64,000 nucleotides of DNA from Paenibacillus pasadenensis (GCF_023715725.1 NZ_JAMBOT010000001.1:186001-250000); one strand, 5' to 3'; numbered from the stretch's first letter, positions 1 through 9,767 are shown. The notes: generated from the letters alone by a model not told the origin. Numbers and translations are program-made.

Positions 1-948
1 CTTGGCATCCAGCGCTTCTTTAAAAACCGTACTGCCCTTTAGCTGGCCAGAGGCTTGTTGGAAATCCTCCGGAGTATGCGGCTGCTCAAACCAGAACTCC
101 AGCGTTTCCGCCTGCGAGCGAAGTTCGACCTCTTTATCGAGCAGTTCAATCGCCCAATCGGCAAATGTCGTTTGCACGATGTCTCCAACGCCGAGCTCCG
201 GCAGCACGCCGCTGATGTAATCCAGAAACATTCTGTTTGGAGCAAAAATAATCATCCGCTCGGAGCGGATCCGGCCCGAATATTGGTATAACAAAAAGGC
301 GAGACGATGGAGCGCCACCGTCGTTTTTCCCGATCCTGCAACCCCTTGGATGAACAGCGCGAGGTTTTTGTCGGCACGGATAATCCGGTCCTGCTCCTGC
401 TGAATCGTCGATACGATGTCGCGCAGCTTGTTGTCCTTGCTCTCGCCGAGCCGGAACAACAGAAATTCGTCCGTCACCGCATCCTCTTCCTGACCGCGCA
501 CAAAGCTGTCGACAAGCCGCAAAAGCTCGGTTTGACGCACCATCAGGTTACGCTTCAGATGCACCGTTCCGCCGATTTCACCGTCTGGAGAATCGTAGCT
601 GACCGGCGCCTCTCCGCCGCTGAAGGAATAGAACAGGCTGGCAACCGGCGCCCTCCAATCCACTACGAGCAGGTCATTGGAGCCGGAACGGCCCACGCCA
701 GCCTTGCCGATATAGAGCGGGAGCGGCAGCTCCTTGCCGTCTTCTTGAAAATCGATTCTTCCAAAATAGGCTTCCTTCTGCGCAATCTCCAGCCGCTGTC
801 GGCGTTCTTCCTGTTGCAAATCCAGCATCTGCTCGGTAAAGTCATCGCCCGTATAACGGGGACCGATACCGCCGATCTGGCGCTTGATGTCCTCCACCGC
901 TTCCTCAAGCCGCGCTTCCTCCGCTTGATAGGCACTTTGAGCACTCAT
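1..948 (-). CDS. helD: HelD-like UvrD/Rep-family ATPase (RNA polymerase recycling factor), 3' end cut off by window
   Basis: The first 316 residues are visible and the gene runs off the left edge. HelD proteins use ATP to strip stalled RNA polymerase from DNA and were long annotated as DNA helicase IV. Seen here: a charged helical N-terminus (residues 1-65), the family stretch VVDWRAPVASLFY (about 95-107), and a Walker A GVAGSGKTT at 202-210. The ATG at 948 follows a strong AGGAGGT Shine-Dalgarno, and the reading frame is open to position 1. UvrD/PcrA is less likely because the motor domain is preceded by about 190 residues including the VVDWRAP segment. HelD function is family knowledge; the motor's second half is not in the window. 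Confidence 0.85.
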   Translation of the reverse strand, partial: MSAQSAYQAEEARLEEAVEDIKRQIGGIGPRYTGDDFTEQMLDLQQEERRQRLEIAQKEAYFGRIDFQEDGKELPLPLYIGKAGVGRSGSNDLLVVDWRAPVASLFYSFSGGEAPVSYDSPDGEIGGTVHLKRNLMVRQTELLRLVDSFVRGQEEDAVTDEFLLFRLGESKDNKLRDIVSTIQQEQDRIIRADKNLALFIQGVAGSGKTTVALHRLAFLLYQYSGRIRSERMIIFAPNRMFLDYISGVLPELGVGDIVQTTFADWAIELLDKEVELRSQAETLEFWFEQPHTPEDFQQASGQLKGSTVFKEALDAK

Positions 949-1051
949 GGTCAGTTACCTCCTAAGGGTTGCATTTAAAGATAGAAAAAGAATTTTACCA
1001 TAATCGCACAATTTTTAGCAATGTCATATAAAGGGAGCCGGGAGTGTGCCA

Positions 1052-1089
1052 TAAAAAAACGCCTCCCGTTGTTAGGAACGGAAGACGCT
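1052..1089 (-). terminator. Rho-independent terminator after the DUF1294 gene
   Basis: Read on the minus strand, an 11-bp stem with two G-U pairs (CGTCTTCCGTT / AACGGGAGGCG) is followed by seven T. It lies about 70 bp past the stop of the DUF1294 gene. Confidence 0.75.
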
Positions 1090-1159
1090 AAGCTTCTATA
1101 AGTGCACAGCTGGAGAAGTTGTGATGAAGGCTCCCGTCATTAATGAAGCCGAGTGCAGC

Positions 1160-1441
1160 TCAACCAGCGTAGTAAACGATCGCACCGAGAATCGCGATAT
1201 TTAGTACGGTGATAAGCGGTATCCCGACGCGAAACGAGGCATGCTTCGTTTTGTGGCGCCATACGCTCATGCCGGCCCAGGCTCCGGCGCCGCCGCCGAG
1301 CAGACTGAAGGTGAACAGCGTCCGTTCCGAAATACGTCTGCGCTTCTTCCTTGCGGCGGATTTGTCCATGCCGAACAAAATAAAAGCGGCGGCGCTCATT
1401 ACGAGCCAATAACCTGCCGCCAGCCAAAAAATCGAGTCCAT
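1160..1441 (-). CDS. DUF1294 family small membrane protein (YsdA-like)
   Basis: A 93-residue protein with an N-terminal membrane helix (residues 4-22), the motif FGMDKSAARKKRRRI that is typical of DUF1294, a glycine-rich segment LLGGGAGAW, an H-K-T-K-H basic patch, and a second hydrophobic helix at the C-terminus. Function is unknown; some family members carry a fused cold-shock domain, which is absent here. AAGGAGG precedes the ATG at 1441. It follows hrpB by 47 bp on the same strand and is probably co-transcribed with it, the pair ending at the terminator at 1052-1089. Confidence 0.85.
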   Translation of the reverse strand: MDSIFWLAAGYWLVMSAAAFILFGMDKSAARKKRRRISERTLFTFSLLGGGAGAWAGMSVWRHKTKHASFRVGIPLITVLNIAILGAIVYYAG

Positions 1442-1488
1442 CTTGGAGTACTCCTCCTTTGTAAAAAACGAAACGGGTCGACGTCCGC

Positions 1489-4077
1489 TCAGCTTCCTTT
1501 GGGCCGGACGCGGCTTGTCGCCTGAGCCTGAGTAGGGTCCTCCGGCCAGTAATGCTTCGGGTAACGCACTTTGAGCTCTTTGCGGACATCAAAGTACGTC
1601 GAGCTCCAAAAGCTCTCCAAATCCTTCGTTACCTGAACCGGACGCTGCGCCGGAGACAACAGATGAATGACCACCGGCAGACGACCGTTGCCGACACGCG
1701 GCGTCTGCAGCATGCCGAACAGCTCCTGCAGCCGCGCTGCCAAAAAAGGCGCCGCGGGGTCGCTGTAATCGACGGGAATACGCGAGCCGCTAGGAACCGT
1801 AAGGTGAGTCGGCGCATACGCATCCAGCTGGCGGCGCCGTTCCCAGCCGAGCAGCGAATCGAGCGCCGCAGCCAGATCTGCCTTTTGCAAACCGGCGGCG
1901 CTGCGGATGCCTGACACATACGGTGCGAGCCAGCTTTCCAGCTCGATTACGAGCGCTTCATCGGTTGCGTCCGGCCAATCCGGCTGAACGTTATGCATTA
2001 AAATCATTCTCGCCTGCAGCTGGCGCGTCGCCTTGCTCCAAGGAAGCAGACGCAGCAGCCCGTCTTGCCGGACGCCTTCAAGCAATGCGGCCGTCACACG
2101 CTCTGGCTCGGGTTTTTCGAGCTGAGCTTCACGGATTACAAGCGCCCCAAGGCGCATCCGTTTGCGGCAGCGTACGGCAGCTGCGGCACTGTCCCATTCA
2201 ATGGCTTCTTCTGCGGTAAAAAGGGCGGGCTGAAGCGCCTCCAGCCGCATCATATCGACCGGCGCAGCCAGATCAATCCGGCTTTCCGTGCCGGAATCAT
2301 CCAGCTCTGCCGCCACCAGATAGCTGTCAGCCGACAGCTGCTGGGCATGCGGGAGCGCCGCTCCTCTCCCGACCGCCAGCAGGTAGCGCCCGTCCGGACG
2401 CCGCTGCGCAATCCGGTCGGGATAAGCCAGCGCCAGCAGCAGCCCCGTGTCGGGCGCGCCGGCGGCAGCGAAAGCCGCGCCGACGCTAGCCCCGGAAGCG
2501 GCGCGGGCAGGCGCGTTTGCGCCGCCGCTGCGGGAGGTCTCCCCCGCAGCGGCCGTGCCCGGCGCGCCGGGCAGCGCGGCAAGCGCGCGCTCCCATTGGC
2601 GCGCCTCCGCGGCGGCTCTGGCGGCTGCGCCGGCCAGAGCGGCGTCGCCGCCGCGCCCGGCGGCGCGCAGCGCCTCCAGGCGCAGCCGCACATCGGCGCT
2701 GCGCTCGCCGCGCAGCGGGTCCCGCTCGCCGAGCAGCGCGGCGAGCTCGCAGGCGGCAGCGGCCCAGCCAAGGCGGGCCGCTTCAAGCGCCATATGCGCC
2801 AGGCGGGGATGCCCGCCAAGCGCAGCCATATGCCGCCCGTGCGGCGTAATCCGCCGCTCCGGCGACAAGGCGCCGAGCCGCTGCAGCAGCGCGACAGCCT
2901 GCTCGTAGGCCGCCTCCGGCGGCGCATCCAGCCAGTCCAGCTCCTGCGGACCGGCTGCACCCCATGCCGCCAGCTCCAGCGCCAGCGGAGCCAGATCGGC
3001 CTCCAGCAGCTCCGGCGTGCCAAACGGCGGCAGCAGCCGATGCGCTTCCTGGCTCCACAGCCGCCAGCATTGGCCCGGCGATGTCCGCCCCGCGCGGCCG
3101 CGCCGCTGATCGGCTGAAGCCTGCGACACCGGCACGGTCTCCAGCCGGGTCATGCCGGTGCGCGGTGAAAAACGCGGCACCCGCATTAATCCCGCGTCGA
3201 CGACCGCTCGCACCCCGACGACCGTCAAGCTGGATTCCGCGATGGAGGTCGCAAGCACAATCTTGCGCCTGCCCGGAGGACATACCGCAACCGCCTCGTC
3301 CTGCGCGGACAGCGGCAGACTGCCGTGCAGCTGCCGGATATCGCATTCGGCAGGCACACCTCTGCGGCGCAGCTCGCCGTCCGTCCGCCGGATATCGGCC
3401 ATGCCCGGCAAAAAAACAAGCACATCCCCATCCTGCTCGCGCAGCGCCTCCAGCACCGCCTCCGCCGCATCCTCTTCCAGCCGCGAACGGGAAGCCCGCG
3501 GCCGGTAATGCGTCTCCACCGGGTACTGCCTGCCCTCGCTCGATATAACCGGGGCTCCGCCGAGCAGTCCGGCAACTTTTGCCGCATCCAGCGTGGCCGA
3601 CATGACTAGCAGCCGCATATCCTCTCTTAACAGCGCAGCCGACTGCAGGCAAAGGGCCAGGCCAAGATCGCCATGCAGATGGCGCTCATGGAACTCGTCA
3701 AAAATAACGGCGCCATACGCCTCCAGCGCCGGATCGTCCTGCAGCAGACGTGTCAATACGCCTTCCGTAACCACTTCGATTCGGGTCGCCGGACCAACCT
3801 TTGTTTCCAGGCGGACGCGGTATCCGATCGTTCCCCCTGGCTCTTCCCCAAGCTGCCGGGCCATAAAAGCCGCCGCGGAACGCGCCGCGAGCCGCCTCGG
3901 CTCCAGCATGAGCAGCTTGCGGCCGCCAAGCCAGCCGCAGCCAAGCAGCGCCAGCGGCACCCGCGTCGTTTTGCCCGCACCGGGCTGGGCGACAAGCACG
4001 GCTCTTGTTCCATTTTCCAATGCCTGCACCAGCTCGGGCAGCACCTGCTCAACCGGCAGCAGTTCTCTCTCGCTCAT
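1489..4077 (-). CDS. hrpB: ATP-dependent helicase HrpB (DExH box)
   Basis: An 862-residue DExH-box helicase of the HrpB family, proposed to act on RNA; its cellular role is poorly known. Visible motifs are Walker A GAGKTT (33-38), the HrpB-specific DEFH box at 127-130, motif III SAT at 160-162 and motif VI QRRGRAGR near 325. The C-terminal third has the HrpB-type ending (FWSSTYFDVRKELKVRYPKH region), which separates it from DEAH proteins such as HrpA. The middle (about 440-550) is unusually rich in Ala, Arg and Gly, encoded by very GC-rich DNA (2450-2760). Length is slightly above the roughly 810-840 usual for the family. The ATG at 4077 has GGAGG about 8 bases upstream. Confidence 0.95.
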   Translation of the reverse strand: MSERELLPVEQVLPELVQALENGTRAVLVAQPGAGKTTRVPLALLGCGWLGGRKLLMLEPRRLAARSAAAFMARQLGEEPGGTIGYRVRLETKVGPATRIEVVTEGVLTRLLQDDPALEAYGAVIFDEFHERHLHGDLGLALCLQSAALLREDMRLLVMSATLDAAKVAGLLGGAPVISSEGRQYPVETHYRPRASRSRLEEDAAEAVLEALREQDGDVLVFLPGMADIRRTDGELRRRGVPAECDIRQLHGSLPLSAQDEAVAVCPPGRRKIVLATSIAESSLTVVGVRAVVDAGLMRVPRFSPRTGMTRLETVPVSQASADQRRGRAGRTSPGQCWRLWSQEAHRLLPPFGTPELLEADLAPLALELAAWGAAGPQELDWLDAPPEAAYEQAVALLQRLGALSPERRITPHGRHMAALGGHPRLAHMALEAARLGWAAAACELAALLGERDPLRGERSADVRLRLEALRAAGRGGDAALAGAAARAAAEARQWERALAALPGAPGTAAAGETSRSGGANAPARAASGASVGAAFAAAGAPDTGLLLALAYPDRIAQRRPDGRYLLAVGRGAALPHAQQLSADSYLVAAELDDSGTESRIDLAAPVDMMRLEALQPALFTAEEAIEWDSAAAAVRCRKRMRLGALVIREAQLEKPEPERVTAALLEGVRQDGLLRLLPWSKATRQLQARMILMHNVQPDWPDATDEALVIELESWLAPYVSGIRSAAGLQKADLAAALDSLLGWERRRQLDAYAPTHLTVPSGSRIPVDYSDPAAPFLAARLQELFGMLQTPRVGNGRLPVVIHLLSPAQRPVQVTKDLESFWSSTYFDVRKELKVRYPKHYWPEDPTQAQATSRVRPKGS

Positions 4078-4162
4078 TTCTTTTCCTCCACCTGTCCAGC
4101 TGCTCCCAGCCTAATCGCAACAGCGGCTCCAACCCGTACGGATCCGATTTGCTTCCGGCGAA

Positions 4163-4501
4163 TCAGGCCAGCACTTCAATGACAAACCCGCCCGGAGCCT
4201 GTACGTAAAACGTATAGCCATGCGAATGCTGGGGCTCTGAAGCCTCGTAACCGTCCGCCTTTAACCGCTCATGGATCTCGTTTACCTTTTCTTCGCTCTC
4301 CTGCCCAAATCCGATATGAAACGTGCCAGGGTACTGGACATTCTTGCCTTTCATCAGCGTCAATACCAGCCCATCGTCGTCGAACATAGCGGCAAAGCTT
4401 TGCCCGCGCTCGCCGCCTACCGTCAAACCAAAGTAGGTTTGCAAAAAGTCCCTAGCCGCCGCAACATCCGTTACGGTCAAATTGATATGGTTAAGCTTCA
4501 T
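4163..4501 (-). CDS. VOC (glyoxalase/bleomycin-resistance fold) family protein
   Basis: A 112-residue single-domain VOC protein. It starts MKLNHINLTVTD, the usual beta1 with a metal-ligand-type His, and has the second half-motif GYTFYVQAPGGFVIEVLA near the end, where the final Glu is a common metal ligand. The substrate cannot be read from sequence: family members are isomerases, dioxygenases or drug-binding proteins. The ATG at 4501 was chosen because AAGGAGG lies 9-10 bases upstream; the frame is open further upstream but runs into corA. It lies 36 bp past the corA stop on the same strand. Confidence 0.85.
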   Translation of the reverse strand: MKLNHINLTVTDVAAARDFLQTYFGLTVGGERGQSFAAMFDDDGLVLTLMKGKNVQYPGTFHIGFGQESEEKVNEIHERLKADGYEASEPQHSHGYTFYVQAPGGFVIEVLA

Positions 4502-4536
4502 GTCTACAATCAGCCTCCTTATTTGTCCTAGTTGAC

Positions 4537-5487
4537 TTAACTGAACCAGCCCTTGCGCTTGAACCAGAGAAACATGCCTCCGGCAACGGTGAACATAATG
4601 CCCAGCACAGCAAAATAGCCGTATTTCCACTCCAGCTCCGGCATATTCAAAAAGTTCATTCCGTAAATTCCGGCCAGAAAGGTCAGCGGCATAAAAATCG
4701 TCGTAATGACCGTCAGAGTTTTCATGATGCCGTTCATCCGGTTCGAATTGTAGCTGATAAAGCTGTCCCGCATGTCCGCCGTCATATCCCTGCATGCTTC
4801 CAGCGTTTCGGATTGCTTGAGCAGATGATCGTAAATATCATGATAAAATGCCCGCAAATCCTTTAATCCGGCGATGGATTCCATCGTTGTCATCCGGTAA
4901 AGCAAATCCCGCATCGGAACGATCGTTTTGCGAAGCTTGAGCAGCTTACCCCGGATTTCAAAAACCGTTTCGATGCCGGAACGGTCCGAATAACCTTTGC
5001 TGACAGGGTCCGCATCCAAAAGCTGATCCTCCAGCCCGTAAACTGCGGGAAAATATCGGTCTACTAAACGGTCGAGCACAGCGTGAGCCACGACCAGATG
5101 CCCTTTAGAAGGATGTTTGGCATTCACACCCGTCGTTTTCCACGCATCGTCAATTTCCGGGCATGAGCTAAAGTGGAACGTAACGGCATAGTTCGGCCCC
5201 AGGAACAGATTGACCTCATCCACCTTAAGCGTATCCGAAGCCAGCGAGTGCATGACGAAAAACTGGACATCGTCGTAAAAATCCACCTTTGGCCGCTGCA
5301 GCAAATGCAGGCAGTCCTCAATCGCCAGCGGGTGAAAATGAAAATAGTCTTCCAGCAGCTGCGTCTCCTGCCCGGTCGGCTGGCCGATATCGACCCAGTA
5401 CCATACCGGCTGCATCGTTTTCAGCTCCTCCAGCGATACATCCTTCCGCAGCTTTTGCTGCTTGTCCATGGCCATTATTCGCAGCAT
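4537..5487 (-). CDS. corA: CorA-type magnesium/divalent cation transporter
   Basis: A CorA-family channel of 316 residues. A long soluble N-terminal domain is followed by two C-terminal membrane helices with the selectivity-loop motif YGMN (GMN at about 276-278), and a basic tail KRKGWFS. This topology and length match Bacillus CorA homologues of about 315-320 residues. An in-frame TTG lies 13 codons upstream, but the ATG at 5487 has a GGAG about 8 bases before it and gives the expected length. Family members import Mg2+, and some move Co2+ or Ni2+. Confidence 0.92.
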   Translation of the reverse strand: MLRIMAMDKQQKLRKDVSLEELKTMQPVWYWVDIGQPTGQETQLLEDYFHFHPLAIEDCLHLLQRPKVDFYDDVQFFVMHSLASDTLKVDEVNLFLGPNYAVTFHFSSCPEIDDAWKTTGVNAKHPSKGHLVVAHAVLDRLVDRYFPAVYGLEDQLLDADPVSKGYSDRSGIETVFEIRGKLLKLRKTIVPMRDLLYRMTTMESIAGLKDLRAFYHDIYDHLLKQSETLEACRDMTADMRDSFISYNSNRMNGIMKTLTVITTIFMPLTFLAGIYGMNFLNMPELEWKYGYFAVLGIMFTVAGGMFLWFKRKGWFS

Positions 5488-5595
5488 TGAATTTAGCTCC
5501 ATTCCTGCATTTGAGACAAGCCGCAACCCGGCTCACTCTTGCCTTTTCATTCTATTGGACGAATAACTGCCATTGCAGAGCTCAAGCTCCGTTCA

Positions 5596-5624
5596 TTGCG
5601 AGCCCTGCTTCCAGATGCTATTAT
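5596..5624 (+). promoter_or_regulatory. Probable sigma-A promoter of gluQ
   Basis: TTGCGA and TATTAT are separated by 17 bases, about 80 bp upstream of the gluQ start. Inferred from consensus match only. Confidence 0.5.
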
Positions 5625-5705
5625 ACCAGTCAGAACGGGCGCAGAGCTTCTGTATTCCCGAAAATGAAGCGGAAACTTTCGTTTCCGCGCGCAGGAGATG
5701 ATTTC

Positions 5706-6683
5706 ATGGCCGATATGACCGGCAGATTCGCTCCGACTCCGTCCGGCCTCATGCATCTTGGCAACGCCCGCACCGCACTGCTTGCATGGCTGCAAATCCG
5801 CAGCAGAGGCGGCTCCTTTCTTTTGCGTATGGAGGATATCGACGGGCCGCGCTCGCGTGCTGAATACGCCGAAGCTGCGCTGCGCGACCTTCGCTGGCTT
5901 GGCTTAGATTGGGACGAGGGTCCCGACGTCAGCGGAAATCGCGGCCCGTATACGCAAAGTGAGCGCCTGTCCTGCTATGAGGAGGCGCTGAGGCGACTGG
6001 AATCGCGAGATTTGCTATACCCTTGTTATTGCAGCAGGGCCGAGCTGGCCGCTGTTGCAAGCGCTCCGCACGGCTTGTCTTCGGAAGGTCCCGCGTATCC
6101 AGGAACATGCCGCAGGCTGAGTGCGGAGGAGCGCGCGGAACGGGCGCTGGTAAAACAGCCGTCGCTGCGTTTTGCCGTGCCGGAGGATGAGATCGTTACG
6201 TTCCAGGACGACTGCGCCGGTTTGCAAACTACCGCTCCCGGTGCCGGAGGAGACTTTGTGGTCCGGCGCGCCGACGGCATTTTCAGCTATCAGCTGGCCG
6301 TTACGGTTGACGACGCCTTGATGGGCGTAACCGATGTGCTTCGCGGCAGCGATTTGCTGGATTCCACTCCGCGCCAGCTTCTACTGTTTGAAGCGCTCGG
6401 CTGGCAGCCGCCGCGTTATGCGCATGTGCCGCTTCTCATGGGGCCAGACGGCAAACGGCTGGCAAAGCGGCATGGCGGCATCTCGCTGGCTGCCATACGC
6501 GAGTCCGGCGTCACGCCGCAGCAAGCCGTCGGATTGCTGGCGAATTGGAGCGGATTACTGGACCGGCCGGAGCCGGTGAAACCCGAGGAGCTTTTTGAGG
6601 CGTACCGCGAACGCGGGCTTCCCCGCGAGCCTGTAGTTGTGCTTGAAGAGGAGCTGGCGGTCAGCTTGGGCGGCAAGCCGTAA
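5706..6683 (+). CDS. gluQ: Glutamyl-Q tRNA(Asp) synthetase
   Basis: A 325-residue truncated GluRS paralogue. It activates glutamate and transfers it to queuosine at position 34 of tRNA(Asp). The class I signature is [13 protein letters not shown] (9-21), with LRMEDID following. A CYC...Y...C cluster (CYCSRAEL, then YPGTCR) fits the zinc site of the family, and KRLAKRHG near 250 is the KMSKS equivalent. There is no anticodon-binding domain, which distinguishes it from true GltX of about 480 residues. The ATG at 5706 follows AGGAG. It is the only plus-strand gene before the cyclase, with its own promoter and a terminator just past the stop. Confidence 0.93.
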   Translation: MADMTGRFAPTPSGLMHLGNARTALLAWLQIRSRGGSFLLRMEDIDGPRSRAEYAEAALRDLRWLGLDWDEGPDVSGNRGPYTQSERLSCYEEALRRLESRDLLYPCYCSRAELAAVASAPHGLSSEGPAYPGTCRRLSAEERAERALVKQPSLRFAVPEDEIVTFQDDCAGLQTTAPGAGGDFVVRRADGIFSYQLAVTVDDALMGVTDVLRGSDLLDSTPRQLLLFEALGWQPPRYAHVPLLMGPDGKRLAKRHGGISLAAIRESGVTPQQAVGLLANWSGLLDRPEPVKPEELFEAYRERGLPREPVVVLEEELAVSLGGKP

Positions 6684-6700
6684 CGGGGCCATTCTTGGTG

Positions 6701-7390
6701 TTACTCCGCTTCCGATAAAGCGGAGTTTTTATTTAGCCGCAGCTGTAAAGCATGTGTCCAGTCCTGCCCCAACGCTTCAACCTCCAGCACATGTTTGGCG
6801 CGTTCGCTCCAGCCCTCCGAGCGGTCATAAAACACCTCAAACGCCTCCATTACCGATACTTGGAGCGGATGACGGTGTTCCACCTGAACAATTACTCCCG
6901 CTTCAGCTATCCCTTCTTCGAGCACACGTAAATAATACCCGCCAAAGCCGGTTTCTTTAACCCATAGCGGCAGTTTGGGCTGATCCAGCCATACGCCAAG
7001 TTTATAACACGGCTGTCTCGGCTCCGTCACTTCAAACAGCGCCGATCCTATTCGAAGCCTGTCGCCAATGTTGATTTCTGCCTCCGTCATGCCGGCAACG
7101 GTCAGGTTTTCGCCAAAAAGACCCGGCCGCATCGGGCGTCCGAGCCTGTCCTGCCAGTACGAATAACGATCCGCCGAAAAAAGAAGAGCCGCTTTATCCG
7201 GACCGCCATGCGCGGAAGGCTCCGCCTGAGCGTCACCTTCCACGCCTCCCTGCAGCAGCCGCACCGCCCCTGTCCTTGGCTGTTTGTTGATTGCGGTTAA
7301 AATCGTTCTTCCTTTGTGCGTGAGCTGCTCCGGCTTCCCCGTCTGAATCGAAAGCAGCTGTCCATACGGATGATCATGTGCAGGCTTCAA
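6701..7390 (-). CDS. MOSC domain protein (YiiM-like)
   Basis: A 229-residue MOSC protein. MOSC domains bind sulfur and molybdenum cofactor; YiiM-type proteins reduce N-hydroxylated compounds. Visible are GVEGD (49-53), HGGPDKA (61-67), and the conserved Cys at 128 in EPRQPCYKL. A C-terminal 3-alpha extension (EEGIAEAG, then HPLQVSVMEAF) follows, as in YiiM. The start is TTG at 7390, chosen because AAAGGAG lies 8 bases upstream and the product then begins at the usual family position; an open frame continues upstream without a good ribosome site. The last codons overlap the gluQ terminator. Confidence 0.87.
   Translation of the reverse strand: MKPAHDHPYGQLLSIQTGKPEQLTHKGRTILTAINKQPRTGAVRLLQGGVEGDAQAEPSAHGGPDKAALLFSADRYSYWQDRLGRPMRPGLFGENLTVAGMTEAEINIGDRLRIGSALFEVTEPRQPCYKLGVWLDQPKLPLWVKETGFGGYYLRVLEEGIAEAGVIVQVEHRHPLQVSVMEAFEVFYDRSEGWSERAKHVLEVEALGQDWTHALQLRLNKNSALSEAE
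6703..6731 (+). terminator. Terminator of gluQ, overlapping the 3' end of the MOSC gene
   Basis: A 9-bp perfect stem ACTCCGCTT / AAGCGGAGT is followed by five T on the plus strand. It overlaps the last codons of the convergent MOSC gene, whose stop is at 6701-6703. The minus strand has no T run after the stem, so it should act one way only. Confidence 0.85.
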
Positions 7391-7520
7391 TTCGCTCGCT
7401 CCTTTACCGCCGTAGTAAATAAGGTATACTTCACCGTTCAGGCAATTGATTATCCCGCATCTTAGCACTTCGGCATGGCAAAGTCCAACCGGTCGTTATT
7501 TGGTCCGGCCTAACGACGAC

Positions 7521-9767
7521 TCAATCCAAGCTTCTGCTCAGCTGACCCGATAATCGCAGCGCGTTGCCGACGACGGTTACGGAGCTGAGAGCCATCGCCG
7601 CGCCGGCCATCCACGGCTCCATCAGTCCCGCCGCAGCAACCGGAACGATGACCAAATTGTACATAAACGCAAATCCGAGGTTCTGCTTCATATTGCGCAC
7701 CGTCAACCGGCTTGCCCGCAGCGCGCCTGCGATTCCGAGCAGGCTCGGCCGAAGCAGCGCCACATGACCGGCATCCAGCGCGGCATCCGTCCCGCCGGCC
7801 ATCGCGAAGCCGGCATCCGCAGCTGCAAGAGCTGGCGCATCGTTCCAGCCGTCGCCGGCCATCGCCACTCCTTTACCCTGCTTTTGCAAAGAGCGAATCA
7901 GCTGCAGCTTGCCTTCCGGCAGCATGCCGGCTTCCACCCGCTGGATGCCCGCCTCCTTGGCAACTGCCGCAGCCGGACCTGCGCCGTCTCCAGTCGCCAG
8001 CCACACCTCCAGCCCTTCGCGCTTCAAAGCCTGAACCGCCTGCGCCGATGACGGCTTTAATCGGTCGCCAAGCGCAATTGCGCCGATGCACACGCCGTCC
8101 AGCGCCGCCAGCAGCACCGTTTCGCCCTGCGACTCCCGAATGGCCGTATAGTCCAAAGCCCGCTTTAACCCGCTCCAATTTTGCTGTGCGGCAAGCTGTT
8201 TTCCGCCTACCTCAATCCGGCCCTCGGGACATTCAGCCGATACGCCGTAACCCGGCCACTCCAGCAAATTTTCGGCTGTCGGCACGACCAGCCCTCTGCG
8301 CCGGGCATCCTCGCGGATGGCAAAGGCATAAGGATGCTGCGACGCGCCCTCCGCCGCTGCGGCCAGCCGCAGCACGGCGGCGGCTGACCAGCCCGGCGAC
8401 GGCTGAATGGCGGACACACAAGGCTTTCCTTCCGTCAGCGTGCCGGTTTTGTCCAGCAAAATAACATCAAGACGCGCCATGCCCTCTAGCGCCGAAGCGT
8501 CTTTAATGACGATCCCCCGGCGGGCCAGCTTGCCCGCTGCAATTACAAGCGAAATCGGCGTCGCCAAACCGAGCGCGCACGGACAGGCTGCAAGCAGCAC
8601 AGCCAAAGCGCTGAGGCTCGCACGGGAGGCGTTGCCAGGGTCGAACACCAAATACCACAGCAGAAACGTCACGGCTGCCGCAAGCAGCATAACCGGCACA
8701 AAAACGGCCGAAATGCGGTCAACCTTGCGCTGAATGCTCGTTTTAGCCGCCTGCGCCTGCCGCAGCAGCAAATCAATCCGGCTGAGCAAAGTGCCTTCCC
8801 CGGTCGTTTCGGTGCGAATGCGCAGCGTATCGCCTTGATTCCGCGTTCCGGCCCATACCCGGCTGCCGGGCTGCTTGGGCACCGCGCGGCTTTCGCCGGT
8901 CAGCAGCGACTCGTCCGCCTCCGACTGCCCGCCTGTGACGATTCCGTCGACAGGAATCAGCTCCCCGGTTGCAACAAGCACAATGTCTCCGTCCCTGACG
9001 TTGGAAGCCGGAACGGTGCGGACGCTGCCGTCGCGAACTACGCTGATTTCATCCGCTTTCAGCTTGGCAAAGCTGTCACCCTCGCGCAAGGCGCGGGCCG
9101 CGGAGCGGGCTTCCATGTATTTGCCCAGCAGGACGGCGGTAATAACAACAGCGCTTGTATCAAAATACAGCGACGCCGTTCCGGCATGATGCGAGCCGTT
9201 CGCCGCGCCTGCCGGGCTCCAGCCATGGGCAAATACCATGTAATGGCTGTAAAGATACGCCGCTGATGTGCCGAGCGCCACGAGCACGTCCATGTTGGCG
9301 GTTTTGGCCCGCAGCGCGCTCCAGGCATTTTGATAAAACGGCAAACCGATTCCCAATTGAATCAAAGTTGCCAGCGACAGCTGCACCCAGCCATTGCTCA
9401 CCCATTCCGGCACAGGTACTGCGCTCAACGCCTCATAATGGCTCGCCATCGCCCAGAGAAGCGGCAGCGACAGGACTGCGGACAAAATAAGCCGCAAGCG
9501 CAGCGTCCGCATTTCCGCCAGATCGGCGCTGCGGTCACCGGGCTCCGACACTCCGAATCCAAGCGCGCGGATTTTATCTTTTATATCGTTCGGATTTCTG
9601 TCGCCCGGCTCGTACGTAATCCATGCTTTTCGAGAGGCATAGCTGACCGCCGCGTCTTGCACGCCGGCCATTTTAGCGAGCGCTTTTTCTATTCTGGCTG
9701 CACAAGCGGTGCAGCTCATCCCCTGTATGCCAAGATCCAACGAAGCGACCTCCGTCTGTCCGTTCAC
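7521..9767 (-). CDS. copA: Copper-translocating P1B-type ATPase (CopA)
   Basis: A 748-residue heavy-metal P-type ATPase, an inner-membrane copper exporter by family. It has one N-terminal HMA domain with a CTAC copper motif (19-22), the TGES actuator loop (290-293), the transmembrane metal motif CPC (395-397), the phosphorylated DKTGT (Asp439), the HP motif (478-479), and C-terminal MYN and MALSS motifs that indicate Cu(I) selectivity. Two positions depart from the consensus: GDGWNDAP at 638-645 where GDGINDAP is usual, and TGDG at 592-595 where TGDN is usual. The GTG start at 9767 follows GGGGGAAGG. No csoR, copZ or cueR gene is adjacent. Confidence 0.95.
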   Translation of the reverse strand: MNGQTEVASLDLGIQGMSCTACAARIEKALAKMAGVQDAAVSYASRKAWITYEPGDRNPNDIKDKIRALGFGVSEPGDRSADLAEMRTLRLRLILSAVLSLPLLWAMASHYEALSAVPVPEWVSNGWVQLSLATLIQLGIGLPFYQNAWSALRAKTANMDVLVALGTSAAYLYSHYMVFAHGWSPAGAANGSHHAGTASLYFDTSAVVITAVLLGKYMEARSAARALREGDSFAKLKADEISVVRDGSVRTVPASNVRDGDIVLVATGELIPVDGIVTGGQSEADESLLTGESRAVPKQPGSRVWAGTRNQGDTLRIRTETTGEGTLLSRIDLLLRQAQAAKTSIQRKVDRISAVFVPVMLLAAAVTFLLWYLVFDPGNASRASLSALAVLLAACPCALGLATPISLVIAAGKLARRGIVIKDASALEGMARLDVILLDKTGTLTEGKPCVSAIQPSPGWSAAAVLRLAAAAEGASQHPYAFAIREDARRRGLVVPTAENLLEWPGYGVSAECPEGRIEVGGKQLAAQQNWSGLKRALDYTAIRESQGETVLLAALDGVCIGAIALGDRLKPSSAQAVQALKREGLEVWLATGDGAGPAAAVAKEAGIQRVEAGMLPEGKLQLIRSLQKQGKGVAMAGDGWNDAPALAAADAGFAMAGGTDAALDAGHVALLRPSLLGIAGALRASRLTVRNMKQNLGFAFMYNLVIVPVAAAGLMEPWMAGAAMALSSVTVVGNALRLSGQLSRSLD

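Noticed and set aside
2065-3652. Long open frames on both strands inside hrpB (up to 350 codons)
   Set aside because: They lie wholly within a gene with clear helicase motifs; the Ala/Arg/Pro-rich translations are typical of antisense reading in GC-rich DNA and have no ribosome sites.
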